This document shows, in pieces, positions 1 through 8,110 of a DNA stretch of 64,000 bases (positions are counted from its first letter, which is position 1; the number at the start of each line of letters is the position of its first letter). Under the pieces are notes generated by a model, which was given only the letters and a program-made list of their open reading frames with translations, made no database searches and was not told the DNA's origin. The DNA comes from Mycobacteroides chelonae (GTDB lineage Bacteria > Actinomycetota > Actinomycetes > Mycobacteriales > Mycobacteriaceae), in assembly GCA_014204435.1 (NCBI GenBank), contig JACHLF010000013.1:24899-88898 (forward strand), read 5' to 3'. Position numbers and translations under genes: made by a program.

Positions 1-536
<536 letters not shown>

Positions 537-540
537 ATGA

Positions 541-561
541 TAATGATAACCATTATCATTA
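541..561. promoter_or_regulatory. Fur/Zur-type operator
   Basis: The 21-bp sequence TAATGATAACCATTATCATT plus a final A is an inverted repeat with 9-bp arms around a 3-bp centre. It closely resembles the classic Fur-superfamily box. It ends 4 bp before the cobW GTG and covers the predicted -10. A zinc-responsive Zur is the likeliest regulator because the target is a CobW metallochaperone. Fur or another family member cannot be excluded from the DNA alone. Confidence 0.75.
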
Positions 562-572
562 AGGAAGGGGCG

Positions 573-1030
573 TCAAGACTCATCTCTGTTGATCGCACGG
601 AGAAGCAGTGCGGGATGGCGAGCTAGTTTGGGTGCGAGGAGAAATGCCATCAAGGTTAGGCCTGACCAGGGTCGTACATGTGGAGTGATGCGCTGGATAA
701 GCCCATCTGCGTTGTGCTCGATGAGCATGGCATCGGTAGCTCGTACTCCGACGATGCGGGTGTCTGCCACCGCCACGGTGATGTTCGAATTTTGCGGCCC
801 GTGGGCGCGATAGCGCCAATTGAGCTGCGGGGAAACTATGGGAAGCAGTGAGGACATGAGTACGCGCAGATCGTCGTGTCCGCGGATCGATATTCGGTTC
901 GACAGGGGAGGAATCAGTTCCGCGTCCGGGCTCAGTGTTTCGATGACAGTATCAAGATCACCCGCCGCGAATGCGGAGCAGAATTTTTCCGCGACTTCTT
1001 CGGCGGCGTTTCGTGTAGGGGGGGGGTCAT
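573..1030 (-). pseudogene. NTF2-like (SnoaL) protein, frame broken at a G9 tract
   Basis: A good Shine-Dalgarno (AAGGAG, 1042-1047) precedes ATG at 1030. Immediately afterwards a run of nine C on the coding strand puts this ATG out of frame with the body of the gene. In the body frame the region 573-1020 reads as a SnoaL/NTF2-like protein: an N-terminal helix NAAEEVAEKFCSAFAAGDLD, then SPDAELIPP, then RISIRGHDDLR, and onward to the terminal RAINRDES. One more C, or two fewer, would restore about 152 residues. The next in-frame ATG (857) would lose the first third of the fold. Either a true phase-variable or inactivated gene, or a sequencing error in the homopolymer. It lies 49 bp downstream of pgi on the same strand. 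Confidence 0.7.
1018..1026. repeat. G9 homopolymer tract at the start of an ORF
   Basis: Nine consecutive G on the + strand sit 2-5 codons into the NTF2-like reading frame. Their length decides whether the ATG at 1030 is in frame with the rest of the protein. Confidence 0.95.
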
Positions 1031-1079
1031 GTGAAAGTTATCTCCTTTACTAGAGGACCGAGACGATCATCGTCGCGAC

Positions 1080-2729
1080 CTAGCTCGTGCGCCCCCGCGC
1101 AGCCCGGTAGTAGCGCACCAGCGCATCGGTGGAGCTGTCGGTCTGCTGCTCGGGTGCGGCGCCCTCGGTGATGACCGGCAGCAGGGCGATGGCCTGTTTC
1201 TTGCCCAGCTCGACTCCCCACTGGTCGAAGGAGTCGATGCCCCAGACGGTACCCGCGGTGAACACCTCGTGCTCGTAGAGCGCGATCAGCTGTCCGACCG
1301 TCGACGGCGTCAGCTTGGTGGCGAGGATCGTTGTGCTGGGGCGGTTTCCGGGCATGACCTTGTGTGGTACCACGTTCTCGGGGGTGCCTTCGGCGGCGAT
1401 TTCCTCGGCGGTCTTGCCGAAGGCCAGCACCTGTGTCTGTGCGAAGAAATTGCTCATCAGCAGATCGTGCATGCTGCCGGTGCCGTCCGCGGTGGGTAGA
1501 TCGTCGGTGGGCTCGCTGAAGCCGATGAAGTCTGCCGGGATCAACCGGGTGCCCTGATGCAGCAGCTGGTAGAAGGCGTGTTGGCCATTGGTGCCCGGCT
1601 CGCCCCAGTAGATGTCGCCGGTGTCCACCGTCACCGGTGCGCCATCGGCCTTCACCGACTTGCCGTTGGATTCCATCGTCAGCTGCTGCAGGTAGGCGGC
1701 GAACCGGGAGAGGTCGTTGGAGTACGGGAGTACTCCACGCGATTGTGCGCCAAAGAAATTCGAGTACCACAGGCCAATCAGACCGAGCAGTGCCGGCGCG
1801 TTCTCCTCCAGCGGTGCGGTGCGGAAGTGCTCGTCGACGGTGTGGAACCCGGCCAGGAACTCCCCGAACGCTGTGCGGCCGATGACCGCCATCACCGACA
1901 GGCCGATCGCCGAGTCCACCGAGTAGCGGCCGCCGACCCAGTCCCAGAAGCCGAACATGTTGGCGGTGTCGATTCCGAACTCCGAGACCAGTTTTGCGTT
2001 GGTGGAAACCGCGACGAAGTGCTTGGAGACGGCGTCTTGTCCGACAGCGCCACCCAGGCCGTCCATCAGCCAGCGCCGCGCCGCCGTCGCGTTGGTGAGC
2101 GTCTCCAGCGTCGAGAACGTCTTGGAGGCGACGATGAAAAGTGTTGTCGCCGGGTCCAGGTCGGCGAGCGTAGCCACCAAATCGGCGGGGTCGACGTTGG
2201 AGACGAACCGTGCCGAGATCCCGGCGTCGGCGTAGTGGCGCAGCGCCTGGTAGACCATGACCGGCCCGAGGTCGGAACCCCCGATCCCGATATTGACCAC
2301 GGTGGCGATGCGCTTGCCGGTGGCGCCGGTCCACTCGCCGCTGCGCAACCGGTCGGTGAAGTCGCCCATGGCGTCGAGTACCTGGTGCACGTCGGCGACC
2401 ACGTCCTGCCCGTCGACGACCAGCTGTGCGTCGCGGGGCAGCCGCAGAGCGGTGTGCAGCACCGCGCGCTCCTCAGAGGTGTTGATGTGCACCCCGGAGA
2501 ACATGGCGTCCCGGCGGCGCTCCAGGTCTGCCGCCTTGGCCAAATCGACCAACAGCGAAAGGGTTTCACGGTTCAGGCGATGCTTGCTGTAGTCGATGTA
2601 CAGGTCGCCGACCGTGACGGTCAGCTCGCTGCCCCGGGCCGGATCCTCGGCGAAGAACTCTCGAAGGTGGGTGGAGGCGATCTGCTTGTGATGGTTTTCC
2701 AGTGCCTGCCACGCCGCTGCGAGTGTCAT
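1080..2729 (-). CDS. pgi: Glucose-6-phosphate isomerase
   Basis: Interconverts glucose-6-phosphate and fructose-6-phosphate in glycolysis and gluconeogenesis (cytosolic). The 549 residues match the usual bacterial length. Visible family signatures are GIGGSDLGP near 148-156, SKTFSTLET near 202-210, the PGI signature WVGGRYSVDSAIG near 264-276, and the second signature around IDSFDQWGVELGKK near 498-511. The ATG at 2729 gives the standard N-terminus. It stands between a membrane protein and the frameshifted NTF2-like gene, all on the minus strand, matching the Rv0946c neighbourhood. Confidence 0.98.
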   Translation of the reverse strand: MTLAAAWQALENHHKQIASTHLREFFAEDPARGSELTVTVGDLYIDYSKHRLNRETLSLLVDLAKAADLERRRDAMFSGVHINTSEERAVLHTALRLPRDAQLVVDGQDVVADVHQVLDAMGDFTDRLRSGEWTGATGKRIATVVNIGIGGSDLGPVMVYQALRHYADAGISARFVSNVDPADLVATLADLDPATTLFIVASKTFSTLETLTNATAARRWLMDGLGGAVGQDAVSKHFVAVSTNAKLVSEFGIDTANMFGFWDWVGGRYSVDSAIGLSVMAVIGRTAFGEFLAGFHTVDEHFRTAPLEENAPALLGLIGLWYSNFFGAQSRGVLPYSNDLSRFAAYLQQLTMESNGKSVKADGAPVTVDTGDIYWGEPGTNGQHAFYQLLHQGTRLIPADFIGFSEPTDDLPTADGTGSMHDLLMSNFFAQTQVLAFGKTAEEIAAEGTPENVVPHKVMPGNRPSTTILATKLTPSTVGQLIALYEHEVFTAGTVWGIDSFDQWGVELGKKQAIALLPVITEGAAPEQQTDSSTDALVRYYRAARGRTS

Positions 2730-2771
2730 GCGACCGAGCCTAGTAGTGGGGCCCGGCCGGGGTAGGGCTGC

Positions 2772-3590
2772 CTACTGGTTGGCGCAGGTCACCCAACGGC
2801 TGCTGATTCGCGCGAACCCGGCGATACCCGTTTTGGTCTCGCTTTTCCCGCCGGCGGTGGCGGTGATGGTCACCCGTGACGAGGCGGTATCGCCGTTGAC
2901 GACCGTTTTCTCCGCCTTGTCCACGTTGATCTTCAGATCCTCGGGCTGGCCTTCGAGATCCTCGTCGGTGATCTTCACGCAGGACAGTGCGTTGAGGACG
3001 TCGAGGTTCTTGGTGCCGAGCCCGGCATAGAAGGCCTTGAGCACGCTGGTCAGCTCGCGCTCCTCCTCCTTGGTCGCCTCGCGAGGAACCGACGAAGTGG
3101 TGGGACCGGGTACCGAGATGCTGGTGGTGGTCCCTGTCGTCGTCGCGGTGGTGGAGGTGCCACTGGTGACCGATGTGCTGGGCGAGCTGCTGGTGGTACT
3201 CGTGCTGCTGCTCGTCTTGGCCCGCGACTTCGTCGTCGCGGTCGCGATGGCGCTCGACGTGGTGACCTCGGGATTCACCAGGGGGACACCCAGCTTGACG
3301 GTGGGCCGCGATTGCGGGGTGTCTTCGATCGTCCGGTTGTTCTCGACCCAGAGGCCCGCCGCGACCGCCGTCACCGCGGCGAGGCAGACGGCCAGCACGC
3401 CGATCACGATCTTGGTGGCGTGCCTGGCCACGAACCTGCGGGTCGGCGTGGGCTCGGCCGCGACGGCCGCCTCCAGCTCGTAGTCCACCGGTGTGTCGTC
3501 GGCGTCCTTCTCTGCGGGGGCATCCGGCGTGGCGACGACGTCGCCCTCCTCGGCGTCGGGCTTGTCCTCACCCTTGTCTTGGTCGCTCAA
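2772..3590 (-). CDS. Membrane-anchored protein with Ser/Thr-rich stalk and NTF2-like domain
   Basis: Function unknown. The 272 residues start with an acidic cytoplasmic segment (about 1-55), then one transmembrane helix around 68-90 (IVIGVLAVCLAAVTAVAAGL), a long Ser/Thr-rich low-complexity stalk (about 115-170), and a C-terminal globular domain of about 95 residues with two cysteines, typical of the NTF2-like modules on mycobacterial single-pass proteins. The start is a TTG at 3590, chosen because GGAGGG lies about 8 nt upstream. It sits between chorismate mutase and pgi on the same strand. The stalk suggests an outward-facing, possibly glycosylated protein (inference). Confidence 0.8.
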   Translation of the reverse strand: MSDQDKGEDKPDAEEGDVVATPDAPAEKDADDTPVDYELEAAVAAEPTPTRRFVARHATKIVIGVLAVCLAAVTAVAAGLWVENNRTIEDTPQSRPTVKLGVPLVNPEVTTSSAIATATTKSRAKTSSSTSTTSSSPSTSVTSGTSTTATTTGTTTSISVPGPTTSSVPREATKEEERELTSVLKAFYAGLGTKNLDVLNALSCVKITDEDLEGQPEDLKINVDKAEKTVVNGDTASSRVTITATAGGKSETKTGIAGFARISSRWVTCANQ

Positions 3591-3622
3591 TGAATCCCTC
3601 CCTCATCGGCTGTCAGCCGGGA

Positions 3623-3916
3623 TCAGTGTCCCAATCTGCCGCGGCCCAGACGTAGCAGCAACATGGCGAGAGTGTGGCCTTCCTGGCCGAGTTCGCTGTA
3701 GCGTTCCAGCACTTTCATCTCGCGGCTGTGCACCAGGCGAGGGCCGCCCGAGGCCATCCGTGCCTTGCCGATCTGGCGGGAGACTTCGGTACGGCGCTTG
3801 ATCGCGGCCAGGATCTCCGCGTCCAGGCGGTCGATCTCCTTGCGCAGCTGGTCGATGTCGAGGACGGAATCCTCGGCGTCGTTCTGGCCGGCCTGCTCGG
3901 TCATGTGGGTAGTCAT
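3623..3916 (-). CDS. Chorismate mutase, AroQ-delta type
   Basis: Converts chorismate to prephenate, the branch point to Phe and Tyr. At 97 residues it is the short intracellular AroQ-delta form, which in mycobacteria works in complex with DAHP synthase. Conserved segments include LRKEIDRLDAEILAAIKRR (first helix), IGKARMASGG, VHSREMKVLERYSELG, and the invariant C-terminal LLLRLGRGRLGH that contacts the synthase (orthologue Rv0948c). The start is uncertain between ATG 3916, preceded by GAGAAAG, and ATG 3904. A long structured leader with an aromatic leader peptide lies upstream. Confidence 0.95.
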   Translation of the reverse strand: MTTHMTEQAGQNDAEDSVLDIDQLRKEIDRLDAEILAAIKRRTEVSRQIGKARMASGGPRLVHSREMKVLERYSELGQEGHTLAMLLLRLGRGRLGH

Positions 3917-3987
3917 TTCTTTCTCAACACTTTCTCTTGGAAGCGGATGCCCCGCATGCCACCCCGGAATCCGGCTTCACAAGAGAT

Positions 3988-4021
3988 GAGCCCCGTAGTC
4001 CGGTAGCGGACTGCGGGGCTC
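3988..4021 (-). terminator. Terminator-like hairpin in the chorismate mutase leader
   Basis: GAGCCCCGTAGTCCG (3988-4002) and its partner at 4007-4021 form a 15-bp stem with one wobble pair and a 4-nt loop. On the minus strand it lies 9 nt after the leader-peptide stop and about 70 nt before the chorismate mutase start. It is followed by a moderately U-rich stretch (ATCTCTTGTG), not a clean U-run. Confidence 0.6.
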
Positions 4022-4030
4022 GTGAATCGG

Positions 4031-4090
4031 CTAGACCACGGGCACCGTAGTCCGGTACCCGTAAAAAAATCGCTGCTGGTGGTCGAGCAT
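4031..4090 (-). CDS. Putative aromatic leader peptide (19 aa)
   Basis: ATG at 4090 to TAG at 4031 encodes MLDHQQRFFYGYRTTVPVV. Four of five residues at positions 8-12 are Phe or Tyr (F-F-Y-G-Y), the amino acids made from the product of the next gene, chorismate mutase. A TACACT -10-like hexamer (4098-4103) ends 7 nt before the ATG, so the peptide would be translated from a leaderless transcript. Two hairpins that share sequence follow. This is the layout of a Phe/Tyr attenuator, but no expression evidence is available here. Confidence 0.6.
   Translation of the reverse strand: MLDHQQRFFYGYRTTVPVV
4039..4061 (-). promoter_or_regulatory. First hairpin of putative attenuator
   Basis: CGGGCACCG (4039-4047) pairs with CGGTACCCG (4053-4061), a 9-bp stem with one mismatch and a 5-nt loop. 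It overlaps the Tyr codons of the leader peptide. Its segment 4045-4059 could instead pair with 4002-4016 in the second hairpin (13 of 15 positions), so the two structures are potentially exclusive. Confidence 0.5.
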
Positions 4091-4179
4091 ATCGGAGAGT
4101 GTAGCTGACATGCGGCGAATGCCGGCGCGAAGTGCATCAAGCCAAGATTGTCCCTCGTCAGCGGTAAGTTAGACCGGTC

Positions 4180-6579
4180 ATGGCGAATCTTTCTGAACCC
4201 GCACTTTTCGATATGCCCAGCGACTCGAGTTCCTCCGGCGATGCATTGCTTGACGGCCTGAATCCCCAGCAGCGGGCGGCCGTCGCCCATCAGGGCTCGC
4301 CGCTGCTCATCGTGGCCGGCGCAGGGTCAGGCAAGACTGCGGTGCTGACCCGCCGCATCGCCTATCTGCTCGCTGAGCGGGACGCCAGCCCCGGCCAGAT
4401 TCTGGCCATCACCTTCACCAACAAGGCCGCCGCCGAGATGCGTGAGCGTGTCGGTGCGATCGTTGCCAACCGTATGTCCTCCATGTGGGTGTCGACGTTT
4501 CACTCCAGCTGCGTGCGAATCCTGCGGAATCAGGCCTCTCTGCTGCCCGGACTGAACTCCAATTTCTCGATTTACGACTCCGATGACTCGCGGCGCCTGT
4601 TGCAGATGATCGGCCGCGACATGGGCCTGGACATCAAGCGCTACTCGCCGCGGCTGCTGGCCACGGCCATCTCCAACTTGAAGAACGAGCTCATCTCACC
4701 CGAGCAGGCGGTGGCCAACCTGACCGCCGACGATGACGCCGGAGAGCTGCGTCGCATCGTGGCCGACGTGTACGGGCAGTACCAGCGGCGCCTGCGCGCA
4801 GCCAACGCTCTGGACTTCGATGACCTGATCGGCGAGACCGTGGCCGTGCTGCAACAGTTCCCGCAGATCGCGCAGTTTTACCGCCGCAAGTTCCGGCACA
4901 TCCTGGTGGACGAGTACCAGGACACCAACCACGCCCAATATGTGTTGGTGCGCGAGCTCACCGGGGCGCACACTCAGGACGAGGACGGACCGGAGCCTGC
5001 CGAGCTGTGTGTGGTGGGTGACGCCGATCAGTCCATCTACGCGTTCCGTGGCGCCACCATCCGCAACATCGAGGAGTTCGAGCGCGACTACCCGAACGCG
5101 AAAACAATTCTGCTGGAACAGAACTATCGATCCACGCAGAACATTTTGAGCGCTGCCAACTCCGTGATCGCCAAGAACTCGAATCGCCGGGAGAAGCGGC
5201 TGTGGACCGATTCCGGCGAGGGCGAGCTGATCGTGGGCTACGTTGCGGACAACGAGCACGACGAGGCGTCCTTCATCGCCCGCGAGATAGACGGACTCTT
5301 CGATCGCAATGACGCCAACTACGGCGACGTGGCGGTGTTCTATCGCACCAACAACAATTCCCGGTCGTTGGAAGAAATCTTCATCCGCACCGGTATCCCG
5401 TACAAGGTGGTCGGGGGAGTGCGCTTCTACGAGCGCAAGGAGATTCGCGATATCGTCGCCTATCTGCGGGTGCTGACCAACCCGGGTGACGCGGTGAGCC
5501 TGCGACGGATCCTCAACACCCCGCGCCGCGGCATCGGGGACCGTGCCGAGGCGTGCGTTGCCGTGCACGCCGAGACCGCCGGCATCGGTTTCGGGGAAGC
5601 GCTGGCCGATGCCGCCGCCGGCAAGGTCGCGATGCTGAACTCTCGCTCCGAGAAGGCGATTGCCGCTTTCATGGAGCTTCTGGACCAGATCCGTGCCACC
5701 CTGCGTACCGGCCCGGGAGCGCTACCCGATATCGGCGACGTGGTGGAGGCGGTGCTCAATCACACCGGGTACCGGTACGAGCTGGAGAACAGCAGCGATC
5801 CGCAGGAGCTGGCCCGGCTCGACAACCTCAACGAATTGGTCAGCGTCGCACATGAATTCAGTGCGGATGCGGCCAACGTGCAGGCGGCAGGCTCGGACCT
5901 GCCGGTCGACGACGAGGATGTCGGTGCGCCCCCGGGAAGCCTTGAGGCATTCCTGGAGCGGGTGTCGTTGGTTGCCGATGCCGACGAGCTGCCGGAATCC
6001 ACTGCCGGTGTGGTCACCATGATGACGCTGCATACCGCCAAGGGGCTTGAGTTCCCGGTGGTCTTCGTGACCGGCTGGGAAGACGGCATGTTCCCGCACA
6101 TGCGGGCGCTGGGTGATCCGGTGGAGCTGGCCGAGGAGCGACGGCTGGCCTACGTCGGGATCACCCGGGCTCGTCAGCGCCTGTACCTGAGCCGGGCCAA
6201 GGTGCGCTCGTCGTGGGGGCAGCCCATGATGAACCCGGAATCGCGCTTCCTGCAAGAGATTCCGCAAGAGCTGATCGACTGGCGGCGCACCGATCCGCTG
6301 CCGGGACGTATCGCGACCGGTGCCGGAAGCTACGGCGGCGGTGGCTACGGAGCCAGCGGATCGCGAGGTGCTGGCGGCTCGATGGGTGCGCCGTCCAAGA
6401 AGCGGACTAAGCCGCTGCTGGTGCTGGAGCCCGGCGACCGGGTGAGCCACGACAAGTACGGGCTGGGGCGCGTCATGGAGGTGACCGGTGTCGGTGAGAG
6501 CGCCACCTCGCTCATCGACTTCGGTAGCGATGGCCGCGTGAAGCTGATGCACAACTTCGCGCCGGTGCAAAAGCTCTGA
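4180..6579 (+). CDS. pcrA: ATP-dependent 3'-5' DNA helicase PcrA/UvrD1
   Basis: Superfamily 1A helicase for nucleotide excision repair and clearing of RecA filaments or stalled RNA polymerase. The 799 residues contain the Walker A motif GAGSGKT (47-53), motif II ILVDEYQDTN near 241-250, GDADQSIYAFRG near 280, QNYRST near 314, and TLHTAKGLEF near 616. A Gly-rich linker (about 707-735) leads to a Tudor-like tail (about 747-799, PGDRVSHDKYGLGRVMEV) known in this family to bind RNA polymerase. A -10-like TAAGTT (4165-4170) lies 9 nt before the ATG, so the leader is very short. Divergent from chorismate mutase, as in Rv0948c/Rv0949. Confidence 0.97.
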   Translation: MANLSEPALFDMPSDSSSSGDALLDGLNPQQRAAVAHQGSPLLIVAGAGSGKTAVLTRRIAYLLAERDASPGQILAITFTNKAAAEMRERVGAIVANRMSSMWVSTFHSSCVRILRNQASLLPGLNSNFSIYDSDDSRRLLQMIGRDMGLDIKRYSPRLLATAISNLKNELISPEQAVANLTADDDAGELRRIVADVYGQYQRRLRAANALDFDDLIGETVAVLQQFPQIAQFYRRKFRHILVDEYQDTNHAQYVLVRELTGAHTQDEDGPEPAELCVVGDADQSIYAFRGATIRNIEEFERDYPNAKTILLEQNYRSTQNILSAANSVIAKNSNRREKRLWTDSGEGELIVGYVADNEHDEASFIAREIDGLFDRNDANYGDVAVFYRTNNNSRSLEEIFIRTGIPYKVVGGVRFYERKEIRDIVAYLRVLTNPGDAVSLRRILNTPRRGIGDRAEACVAVHAETAGIGFGEALADAAAGKVAMLNSRSEKAIAAFMELLDQIRATLRTGPGALPDIGDVVEAVLNHTGYRYELENSSDPQELARLDNLNELVSVAHEFSADAANVQAAGSDLPVDDEDVGAPPGSLEAFLERVSLVADADELPESTAGVVTMMTLHTAKGLEFPVVFVTGWEDGMFPHMRALGDPVELAEERRLAYVGITRARQRLYLSRAKVRSSWGQPMMNPESRFLQEIPQELIDWRRTDPLPGRIATGAGSYGGGGYGASGSRGAGGSMGAPSKKRTKPLLVLEPGDRVSHDKYGLGRVMEVTGVGESATSLIDFGSDGRVKLMHNFAPVQKL

Positions 6580-6589
6580 GACACGAAAA

Positions 6590-6626
6590 ACGCCAAGGGT
6601 GAGCTCCAGCGCTCACACCCGGCGTT
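6590..6626. terminator. Bidirectional terminator between pcrA and the M23 gene
   Basis: CGCC-AA-GGGTGAGC (6591-6604) can pair with GCTCACACCC-GGCG (6611-6624), with small bulges. It lies between two convergent genes, with an A-run on the left side (6586-6590). Confidence 0.6.
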
Positions 6627-6640
6627 GATCGAAGCGGAAG

Positions 6641-7732
6641 TCAGTCGCCGAAGCGGGTGAAGGTGATGCCCTTGTTCGCCAGCCACCCCTGCGGGTCGAT
6701 GCGCTGCGAACCGCCCAGCAGCACCTCGAAGTGCAGGTGCGGGCCCGTGGAGTTGCCGCGGTTGCCGATGGTGGCGATGCGGTCGCCGGCCATCACACGC
6801 TGGCCTACTGCGACTTCCCAGGTGTTGATGTGGCCGTACAGCGTCACGGTGCCGTCCGAGTGGCGGATCTTGACCCAGGCGCCGTAGCCGGCAGTCGGGC
6901 CCGTCGCGATGACGACTCCGTCGGCCGCGGCCACGATCGGTGTGCCGATGCTGTTGGCGATGTCGATGCCGCCGTGCAGGGCGCCCCAGCGGTAGCCGAA
7001 GCCCGAGGTGAAGGTGCCGTTGGTGGGCATCACGAAGCGTGGCGCCAGCAACCGCTTCTCGCGGTCGGCACGTTCGGTCGCGAATGCGGTGGCCTTCGCT
7101 AGCTGCTCATCGGTGACTGAGGCGTCGGTCGCCAGCGGGGCGGAGATCAACTGCGGGCCGTGTGCGGCCATCGCTGTGGTGGAGGTACCCAACGCAAGAC
7201 CGTGATGGTCGGCGGCCGTCGCGGCATCGTGCTCGCTGAGCGCGCTGTATCCGGCGGCGGCTGCGGCGCCGGCAGCCATGGCCACCAGCGCGAGGCGGGT
7301 CTTGCCTACCTGGCCGATCTCGCGGCGACGGTGCACCCCGCCGCTGCTGATCCGGGGCAGCTTGTCGGTGGGGGTGTCGCGCGGGTCCCTGGTGCGCGCG
7401 GCGGAAGCGGCGAACCAGTCCGCGGTGGCCTCGATGGAGGCGCGAATCCGGTCGGCTTCGTCGGTGTCTTCTTCCCAGTCCTGCTCAAGCTGGTCCAGAG
7501 CTGTCTGGTGCGGCGTCTCGGTGCCCTCGTCCGGGGCGTCCTCGTAGACGTCATAGTCCTCAAGTGCGGGGCGGTCCAGCGCATCACCCAGGCCGAACTC
7601 GTCAATCGGCACGATGTTGGTGATCTCATTCTCGCTTAGTTCCGCGCTCCGACCACCACGCGTGCGTATCGCTCGATGCTGTGTCAAAACCCTGCCAGTC
7701 TTCCGTTCGACGCCACGACCTGACGTGACCAA
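6641..7732 (-). CDS. M23-family zinc metallopeptidase, membrane anchored
   Basis: Probable peptidoglycan endopeptidase (LytM/DUF-type hydrolase, Rv0950c orthologue). An acidic cytoplasmic N-terminal half (about 1-140) is followed by a hydrophobic segment around 147-165 and, at the C-terminus, a complete M23 domain. Zinc ligands are visible in LHGGIDIANSIGTPI near 248 and in GPHLHFEV near 330, with YGHIN between them. The 363-residue frame starts at a TTG (7732); a start further downstream is possible, so the N-terminus is uncertain. It converges on pcrA and diverges from sucC. Confidence 0.88.
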   Translation of the reverse strand: MVTSGRGVERKTGRVLTQHRAIRTRGGRSAELSENEITNIVPIDEFGLGDALDRPALEDYDVYEDAPDEGTETPHQTALDQLEQDWEEDTDEADRIRASIEATADWFAASAARTRDPRDTPTDKLPRISSGGVHRRREIGQVGKTRLALVAMAAGAAAAAGYSALSEHDAATAADHHGLALGTSTTAMAAHGPQLISAPLATDASVTDEQLAKATAFATERADREKRLLAPRFVMPTNGTFTSGFGYRWGALHGGIDIANSIGTPIVAAADGVVIATGPTAGYGAWVKIRHSDGTVTLYGHINTWEVAVGQRVMAGDRIATIGNRGNSTGPHLHFEVLLGGSQRIDPQGWLANKGITFTRFGD

Positions 7733-8110
7733 AACGTGATCTAACCCAAGAGAAGGTAACGGTTGGGCAAGGGGAGTCGCAACTCAATGCATGGATACGC
7801 ATTTAAATGTGACGTGTGTCACGAAGTCGCAGATAGGGCTCCTGAGCCCGGGCATCGTTGCCGAATCCCGCAGGGGCTACCTCACCACAGATCACGGTCA
7901 TGTAGGGAGCCCCCGTAAGTGAACTGAAACCGGTTGCAGATCCGTTCGAGTCCTACTGGCCGATGACCAGCTGATGAATTTTGCGAGTGACCAGGTGGTG
8001 AATTCGGCCACTTACTCAGAAGTAGTGAAAGGCCTCGCTGCGGCCTTGGCTACAGTCCCTAGTGCAATAGTGCCGACCCCGACGTTCGATGAGGAAGATG
8101 GGCTAGCTAG
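7733..8110. other. Divergent intergenic region between M23 peptidase and sucC
   Basis: About 380 bp without a credible gene. It holds a CRP-type palindrome (7808-7823), a short AT palindrome ATTTAAAT just before it, and GAGGAAG (8091-8097) as a plausible ribosome site for sucC. The rest looked structured but matched no RNA family I could name. Confidence 0.6.
7808..7823. promoter_or_regulatory. CRP-type (cAMP receptor protein) site
   Basis: TGTGACGTGTGTCACG fits the mycobacterial CRP pattern TGTGA-N6-TCACA at every specified position but the last. It lies 75 bp before the M23 frame and 287 bp before sucC, so the target is unclear. Confidence 0.65.

Noticed and set aside
1557..2765. 402-codon open frame antisense to pgi
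   Set aside because: Shadow of pgi, whose signatures are unambiguous on the other strand.
4063..4069. A7 run next to a hairpin taken as a terminator for pcrA-side transcription
   Set aside because: The polarity is wrong: on the minus strand the T-run precedes the hairpin. It is explained by the Phe codons of the leader peptide.
5722..6570. 282-codon open frame antisense to pcrA
   Set aside because: Shadow of the helicase gene; no recognisable domain.
7840..7900. Possible c-di-AMP (ydaO) riboswitch, because GCCGAATCC and a GGGCTACCTC segment resemble its 3' part
   Set aside because: The other conserved blocks are missing, and the segment is on the strand leading to sucC, not to the cell-wall hydrolase. 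Resemblance judged accidental.
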